Shown here: positions 7,356 to 11,746 of the stretch, one piece after another
Position numbering within the stretch: the first letter of the stretch is position 1
Layout: every line of letters begins with the position of its first letter
Source of the DNA: Desulfobacterales bacterium CG23_combo_of_CG06-09_8_20_14_all_51_8
Lineage (GTDB): Bacteria > Desulfobacterota > Desulfobacteria > Desulfobacterales > Desulfosalsimonadaceae
DNA length: 11,746 nt
Direction: 5' to 3'
NCBI GenBank assembly: GCA_002772195.1
Contig: PCSG01000100.1
Coordinates: 1-11,746 of the forward strand
The notes under the pieces: generated by a model
The model's input: only the letters and a program-made list of their open reading frames with translations
Database searches by the model: none
Told to the model about the DNA's origin: nothing
Made by a program: the position numbers and the translations under genes

Positions 7356-8772
7356 CGTCACCGGCACCCTCGCCTTCAGGCTGACCGCTTGGTACGCCGT
7401 GATTTTCACCGTATGCTCCCTCATTGCGCTCTCCGTTTTTTATTATAAAATTTCTGTGATTACGCTGAAGGCCTCGGACCAGGAGCTGCTTGAGGAAGTT
7501 GACGAGTTTGCGGTCATCGTTAAGGAGGGCGGCGCCGATCATGTAAAAAAATACATGACGGCGGAAGTCGAGTCCGATGAAGAGGATGTTTTTTTCCGTT
7601 TGGTGTCGCCGGACGGACGGATATTGGAAATGAAGGGCAAGCCTTTCTGGAATCAGATAAAGCCTCCGAGCCATATTTTTGAAACCCTGCAAAAGACGGG
7701 AAAGCCTGTTTTGGAAACCCTGACGCTGCAGGGCTACAAGTATCCGGTGCGAACCGTCTGCGGCATGATCAGTCCGGAACTGATGTTGCAGGTAGGGATA
7801 TCTCTTGCGGAAAATGAGAAATATCTCCATGTTTTTAGGCGGTTATTGCTGAATTTGATTTTTCCCCTGTTTTTTATTTCAACGGTCATCGGCTGGTTCC
7901 TGGCCCGGCATGCCTTGAAGGGGGTGGAGGAAGTGACGCTCACGGCCATGGATATCACCAAAGGCGCATACGATAAACGGGTTCAGGTGAAAAAGCGGCT
8001 GCTTGAAGTCAGCCGCCTGGCGGAAACATTCAACACCATGCTGGACAAGATCCAGGCATTGCTGAAAAACATGCGGGAAATAACGGATAATATCGCCCAT
8101 GACTTGAGAAGCCCGCTGGCAAGAATAAGAGGCATCGCCGAGGTGATCCTTGTCGGCAAATCATCGATCTCCGATTATGAAGAGATGGCGGCCAGCACCA
8201 TAGAAGAGTGCGATAATTTGATCGATATGATCAATATCATGCTGGATATCATGGAAACTGAAGCTGGCGTGGGACGGTTTGAAAAAGAACCCGTGGATTT
8301 AAAAAAGCTGCTCATTGACGCCTGTGATTTGTTTCGGCCGGTGGCGGATGAGAAGAACATTACCCTGCTGATGCGCCTTGCGGATGAAATGGTGATCCAG
8401 GGCGATAAAAGCAGGCTCCAGCGCATGGTCACCAACCTGCTGGAAAACGCCATCAAGTATACGGGCCCAGGCGGGAAAGTGACGATTTCAGCATATAAAG
8501 ACAACAGGCAGGTCCATATCGTATTTGAGGATACGGGCATCGGGATTCCGGCGGCGGAAATTCCCCAAATTTTTGAAAGATTCTATCGCTGTGACCGGAG
8601 CCGGGCGGAATCCGGCGTCGGTCTGGGCTTAAGCCTTGCCAAAGCCATCGCCAAATCCTTTGGCGGGGATATTTCCGTTGAAAGCGTTCCCGGTCAGGGC
8701 AGCACCTTTCATGTGACGTTATTCCGGGGAAAATCCCCTGCGGACACGGTTGAGCCTATCGGTCATAATTGA
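7348..8772 (+). CDS. Membrane sensor histidine kinase (HAMP-HisKA-HATPase), PmrB/CusS-like
   Basis: This is the cognate sensor kinase for the preceding regulator, 474 residues. ATG 7348 lies inside the regulator's end (ATGAATGA overlap); an in-frame ATG at 7333 would add five residues. Order: TM1 about 10-32; periplasmic sensor about 33-163; TM2 about 165-186; HAMP about 187-240; HisKA with the phospho-accepting H251 in NIAHDLRSPLARIRG; N box NLLENAIKYT (N367); G1 DTGIGIP (395-401); F box FERFYRCD; G2 GVGLGLSLAKAI. All catalytic boxes are intact. The sensor region is acidic and holds three ExxE motifs (E46-E49, E50-E53, E75-E78), the motif type used by PmrB for ferric iron sensing. Metal or cationic-peptide sensing is a reasonable guess but unproven. 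The end overlaps the opposing eptA gene by 17 bases, with no terminator seen. Confidence 0.95.
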   Translation: MNDVTGTLAFRLTAWYAVIFTVCSLIALSVFYYKISVITLKASDQELLEEVDEFAVIVKEGGADHVKKYMTAEVESDEEDVFFRLVSPDGRILEMKGKPFWNQIKPPSHIFETLQKTGKPVLETLTLQGYKYPVRTVCGMISPELMLQVGISLAENEKYLHVFRRLLLNLIFPLFFISTVIGWFLARHALKGVEEVTLTAMDITKGAYDKRVQVKKRLLEVSRLAETFNTMLDKIQALLKNMREITDNIAHDLRSPLARIRGIAEVILVGKSSISDYEEMAASTIEECDNLIDMINIMLDIMETEAGVGRFEKEPVDLKKLLIDACDLFRPVADEKNITLLMRLADEMVIQGDKSRLQRMVTNLLENAIKYTGPGGKVTISAYKDNRQVHIVFEDTGIGIPAAEIPQIFERFYRCDRSRAESGVGLGLSLAKAIAKSFGGDISVESVPGQGSTFHVTLFRGKSPADTVEPIGHN

Positions 8773-10351
8773 CGATATCCAGATTCTTGTCATAGACTTC
8801 CGTTTCAATTTCCATTAATCCCAGGATCGTGTGAAAAAGATAGTCCTGAGAAAATGCATTGCCGGATTTTGTCTGCAAAGTGTTTTTGTCAATTTTGAAC
8901 CCATCGCCGAACCACATGACCGCCGCGATATGTTTTTGTTCATCCGGGGCCATGACATAGGGCAGCCCGTGCAGATACAATCCCTTTTCTCCCAATGATT
9001 CGCCATGATCGCTGACGTAAATCATGGCGGTTTCAAACCGCCCTGTGTTCTGTTTCAGCAACTCGATTGTTTTTGATAAAAAATAATCCGTATACAGGAT
9101 GCAATTGTCATAGGCATTGCCGATTTCCTCACTGGTGCATTGTTCCACCTGGTTGGTCTCGCAGACCGGCGTGAATTTCTCAAATGATTTGGGATATCGT
9201 TTATAATAAGCCGGCCCGTGATTGCCCAACTGGTGGAGAATAATGAAAATATCCCCGGTTTCCTGACGATCGATATATTCCTGCAACCCGGCCAGCATTC
9301 CTTCGTCCCTGCATTCCCCGTCATCACACAATGGATTTTTATCCGGATGCCGGAAATCTTCATAGGGCACCCGATCTGCCACTCCTTTGGAACTCGAATT
9401 GTTGTCCCGCCATAATACGTGAACACCCGCGTGCGTCAGCACATCGAGCAGGTTTTCCGTGGCGTTCCCTTTTTCCCTGGTGAAGTCCTCCCGGCCGAAA
9501 ACGGAAAACATGCAGGGAACTGAAATCACCGTCGTCGTACCGCAGGAAACCATATTGGAAAAATTGATGATGTCCTCCTGCTGTATGAGGGGCGTGGTTT
9601 CCCGGAAATAGCCGTTCAAGGACAGCCGGTCCGCCCGGACTGCTTCCCCCACGACCAGGATGATGAGTTGTCTGCCGGTATCGGTTGCGGAATTTCTGGC
9701 ATCCATCCCGATGGGCGTTATTTGGTTCGTGTCGCTCTCAACCGTTCCCCGGATATATTTGCCCGTGGCATGGACCCATGCGATCGGGTTTGTATAATGC
9801 CTCAGCACCCGGTGTTCTCTGAAAAAAGAGGTGTAAAACCGGCTGAAACTGAAAAGCAGACAGGCGATGATTATTAAAGAAAGGATGATGCGCAATGCCT
9901 TTTTTATCAGTTCGGTTGTTAGAGATTCCCAGACGACCGGGGTTTTGTAAACGAACAAGGATGGCGCGAGCCCCAGGAACACAACGTAGGCGAGCAGTTT
10001 GAAACTGAACAAATCCTTGATTTCATTAGGGTCCGTTGCCGCGATGTTCTGAAGCATGGTGGCGTCGATGATGACATTGTAGCTGTCCATGAAGTAGGCT
10101 GTCAGGGATGAAACGGTCAACAGAACGATTAAAACCGGTTTGAGGGTATATTTAAAACAGAGCAGCGTGAGGGCAATAACCATCAAACAGGCGAAGACCA
10201 CAGCCATGGAGCATAAAAACGGGATATTGTCCCAAATAAGGGGATAACTGTCCGTTGTGTTTTTAAAAAACCTGAAATTAAAAAACAGGGTCAGAAAAAC
10301 CGATGTAAACATAATCAGCTGGGCGGAAGTGATATTTTTTATGCGTTTCAA
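8756..10351 (-). CDS. eptA: Lipid A phosphoethanolamine transferase, EptA/PmrC family
   Basis: This is an inner-membrane enzyme expected to transfer phosphoethanolamine from phosphatidylethanolamine to lipid A in the periplasm, lowering surface charge and polymyxin binding. It has 531 residues, close to EptA and MCR (about 540). The start is TTG at 10351, backed by AAGG six bases upstream; the first ATG (residue 14) has no ribosome-binding site. About five TM helices span residues 10-172, then the sulfatase-fold domain. Active-site residues align with MCR/EptA: E236 in VVGEAVRADRLSLNGY, nucleophile T274 in SCGTTTVISVPCMFS, H378 in GNHGP, D448-H449 in SDHGESLGE and H461 in YLHGLPY. Cysteines pair as in the family: C270/C280, C342/C347 and C397/C405. 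The gene converges on the kinase gene and diverges from an LTA-synthase-like gene. The family call is very secure; lipid A as acceptor is inferred. Confidence 0.95.
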   Translation of the reverse strand: MKRIKNITSAQLIMFTSVFLTLFFNFRFFKNTTDSYPLIWDNIPFLCSMAVVFACLMVIALTLLCFKYTLKPVLIVLLTVSSLTAYFMDSYNVIIDATMLQNIAATDPNEIKDLFSFKLLAYVVFLGLAPSLFVYKTPVVWESLTTELIKKALRIILSLIIIACLLFSFSRFYTSFFREHRVLRHYTNPIAWVHATGKYIRGTVESDTNQITPIGMDARNSATDTGRQLIILVVGEAVRADRLSLNGYFRETTPLIQQEDIINFSNMVSCGTTTVISVPCMFSVFGREDFTREKGNATENLLDVLTHAGVHVLWRDNNSSSKGVADRVPYEDFRHPDKNPLCDDGECRDEGMLAGLQEYIDRQETGDIFIILHQLGNHGPAYYKRYPKSFEKFTPVCETNQVEQCTSEEIGNAYDNCILYTDYFLSKTIELLKQNTGRFETAMIYVSDHGESLGEKGLYLHGLPYVMAPDEQKHIAAVMWFGDGFKIDKNTLQTKSGNAFSQDYLFHTILGLMEIETEVYDKNLDIVNYDR

Positions 10352-10389
10352 AATATACCTTTTTTAGAATCTATGGGGGAAATTCGGTA

Positions 10390-10441
10390 ATTAAAGATCC
10401 CCGTATCGTCATTTATTTTAATCAAGATCGGCTTATTTTAA
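10390..10441 (-). promoter_or_regulatory. Putative activator-dependent eptA promoter
   Basis: On the minus strand, TTTAAT (10395 to 10390) matches a -10 hexamer at five of six bases. Seventeen bases upstream, where a -35 should be, there is no TTGACA-like hexamer. Instead the proximal copy of TTAAAATAA (10421 to 10413) occupies that place, with a second copy at 10441 to 10433. A missing -35 covered by direct repeats is the layout of promoters activated by OmpR/PhoB-class regulators. The implied start point leaves roughly 30 bases of leader before the TTG start codon. Untested pattern. Confidence 0.4.
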
Positions 10442-10459
10442 CAACGATATCGGTTTATT
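10413..10459. repeat. Spaced direct repeats TTATTTTAA (three related copies)
   Basis: TTATTTTAA occurs exactly at 10413-10421 and 10433-10441, 20 bases apart. A weaker third copy starts TTATT at 10455-10459, 22 bases further on. The longer context repeats too: ATCGGCTTATT (10427-10437) and ATCGGTTTATT (10449-10459). Spacing of about two helical turns suggests binding of a protein to one face of the DNA. The copies lie in the control region between eptA and the LTA-synthase-like gene. Confidence 0.5.
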
Positions 10460-10488
10460 GCAACCGGATAAAGCAAACATTACCAATT

Positions 10489-10545
10489 CGTAATTTTCCG
10501 ATCATTTTCCCGTAATTATAAACTGATAGATTCACTCCGTAAATT
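10489..10545. repeat. Spaced direct repeats CGTAATT
   Basis: CGTAATT occurs at 10489-10495 and 10511-10517, exactly 22 bases apart, and CGTAAATT at 10538-10545. The copies lie 60-115 bases upstream of the LTA-synthase-like start codon, so they are candidate operator half-sites for that gene. A related GGTAATT at 10386-10392 overlaps the eptA -10 region. In AT-rich DNA, chance copies of such short words are possible. Confidence 0.35.
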
Positions 10546-10604
10546 GATCAGTTTTTCCGGTTTTGGTTGAACTTTATGAACAGGTCTTGTTGCAAGGGGA
10601 TTGC

Positions 10605-11746
10605 ATGAAATTTCTCTTAAAGCGCAGGCTGGGGTTTTTTTACCCCTTTTTTTTATACATCATTATTTCATTGACCGTATTGTTTGTCAGCCGCCTGGGT
10701 CTCAGTCTCTGGCAGGCTGACAGAGTCGCTGCGGTCAATGGATGGTTTCCCGTCATCTTTCAAGGGGTCCGTATCGACATCGCCACCATTATTATGCAGG
10801 TGGGGATTTTCGCCTTGTTTTCAACTTTTTTATCCGGAGATTATGGTCTCGGCCGTGCTTGGAGTCGAATCGTTCAGACGTGGCTTTCCTTTTCCCTGAC
10901 CTTGCTCATTTTTATGGAAATCGTGACCCCGCCGTTTATCACGGAATACGGATTTCGGCCGAATCGTTTGTTTGTGGAGTTTATCGGGTATCCCCGGGAA
11001 GTTTCTTCCATGCTTTTCCAGGGACATCTGCCTGCCGTGATTGTCAGTTTGGCAGGGATCATCGTGCCCTTTTGCATCGGATGGCATGTGTTTGGTAAGG
11101 CGATTCAGTCGGTTGTTTCTCCCAAATGGTACTGGCGGCCGGTATTCGCTGTATTCCTTATTGCTTTCGGAGTGATGGGCGTGCGTTCCACGTTCGGCCA
11201 TCGCCCGATGAACCCGGCGATGGTGGCATTTGCCGATGACGCAATGGTAAATTCGCTTGTCTTGAATTCCACATATTCCGTCGGCTTTGCCATTAATGAG
11301 ATGAAGAGCGAGGCGGACGCGTCAAAAATTTATGGATATATGTCCCGGGATGAAATTATTCGTATCATCCGCCAGGATAGTACACTGCCGAATTCTACAT
11401 TTTTAGATGATGCGCTGCCGACACTGCATCAGCAGACCGCAACCTTTCGGGGCAAACCCAAAAATCTGGTGATTATTCTCGAGGAAAGCTTGGGCTCCCG
11501 GTATGTGGGCTGTCTGGGGGGATTGCCGCTGACGCCGAATCTGGACTCGCTGGCGGGAAGAGGGTGGATGTTTGACCGGTTATATGCCACCGGCACTCGA
11601 TCGGTCCGAGGGATCGAGGCCATCATCTCCGGGTTTACGCCGACCCCGGCGCTCTCGGTGGTAAAACTCGGAAAATCCCAGCATGATTTTTTTACCCTGG
11701 CGGATCTCTTGCAACGCCGGGGCTACCACAATCAGTTTATCTACGG
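10605..11746 (+). CDS. LTA-synthase-family membrane sulfatase-fold transferase (3' partial)
   Basis: The reading frame is open from ATG 10605 to the window end (380 codons, stop not reached). GGGG at 10596-10599 lies five bases before the ATG. The protein begins MKFLLKRRLGFFYPFF and has about five hydrophobic helices: residues 12-30, 50-76, 90-110, 143-164 and 177-193. The alkaline-phosphatase-superfamily catalytic domain follows from about residue 285. NLVIILEES contains the expected metal-binding Glu (E294). TPNLDSLAGRGWMFDRLYATGTRSVRGIEA contains T331, which aligns with the nucleophilic Thr of LtaS. Gram-negative members are widespread and mostly uncharacterised; known relatives transfer phosphoglycerol or phosphoethanolamine to cell-surface polymers. 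The substrate here is not readable and the C-terminal Asp-His metal ligands lie outside the window. It diverges from eptA across a 253-base repeat-bearing control region. Confidence 0.9.
   Translation, partial: MKFLLKRRLGFFYPFFLYIIISLTVLFVSRLGLSLWQADRVAAVNGWFPVIFQGVRIDIATIIMQVGIFALFSTFLSGDYGLGRAWSRIVQTWLSFSLTLLIFMEIVTPPFITEYGFRPNRLFVEFIGYPREVSSMLFQGHLPAVIVSLAGIIVPFCIGWHVFGKAIQSVVSPKWYWRPVFAVFLIAFGVMGVRSTFGHRPMNPAMVAFADDAMVNSLVLNSTYSVGFAINEMKSEADASKIYGYMSRDEIIRIIRQDSTLPNSTFLDDALPTLHQQTATFRGKPKNLVIILEESLGSRYVGCLGGLPLTPNLDSLAGRGWMFDRLYATGTRSVRGIEAIISGFTPTPALSVVKLGKSQHDFFTLADLLQRRGYHNQFIY

Noticed and set aside
7339..7830. 163-codon minus-strand open frame opposite the sensor kinase
   Set aside because: The plus-strand kinase is intact with all catalytic boxes; the antisense product shows no recognisable features.

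Overview
This window looks like chromosome of a Gram-negative bacterium. The evidence is an RND efflux pump with an outer-membrane lipoprotein channel, and two predicted inner-membrane transferases of the alkaline-phosphatase superfamily that act on envelope lipids or glycans. GC content is moderate, with AT-rich intergenic DNA. The inverted hairpin repeat of the CATTCCCGCGAAGGCGGGAAT type and the general protein style suggest a Desulfobacterota (sulfate-reducer-like) genome. That taxonomic guess is inference from style only; no marker gene is present.

Layout. (1) 2-3827, plus strand: the end of an efflux operon, with the C-terminal half of an HAE1/AcrB-type RND permease, an OprM/NodT-type outer-membrane lipoprotein and a tandem universal-stress protein (USP). 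The genes are tightly spaced (1 and 18 bases between them). (2) 3959-4873, plus strand: a YihG-like PlsC-family acyltransferase with its own plausible promoter, meeting (3) an MFS transporter on the minus strand (4882-6063) tail to tail with 8 bases between. (4) 6064-6677: about 610 bases without an intact gene. They hold a 137-base MITE-like palindromic element, a short signal-peptide-like ORF whose continuation lies in another frame, and a plausible promoter. (5) 6678-8772, plus strand: an OmpR-family response regulator and a HAMP/HisKA sensor kinase that overlap by 8 bases. (6) 8756-10351, minus strand: an EptA-type lipid A phosphoethanolamine transferase, whose 3' end overlaps the kinase gene by 17 bases. 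(7) 10352-10604: a divergent control region with two families of spaced direct repeats. (8) 10605 to the window end, plus strand: the N-terminal part of an LTA-synthase-family membrane sulfatase-fold transferase.

How they may work together. The right half resembles the pmrAB-eptA arrangement: a two-component system next to a phosphoethanolamine transferase, with the divergent partner perhaps adding a second phospho-substituent to an envelope glycan or lipid. Copies of TTATTTTAA lie 17 bp from a TTTAAT -10-like hexamer on the eptA strand, as expected for an activator-dependent promoter. The neighbouring regulator is the natural candidate, but that link is inference. The left half (multidrug efflux, USP, acyltransferase, MFS) fits a general envelope-stress or toxicant-tolerance neighbourhood. 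I do not see a clearly new multi-gene system. The most novel-looking items are the repeat-rich eptA/LtaS-like control region, the split small secreted-peptide ORF upstream of the two-component system, and the palindromic element.
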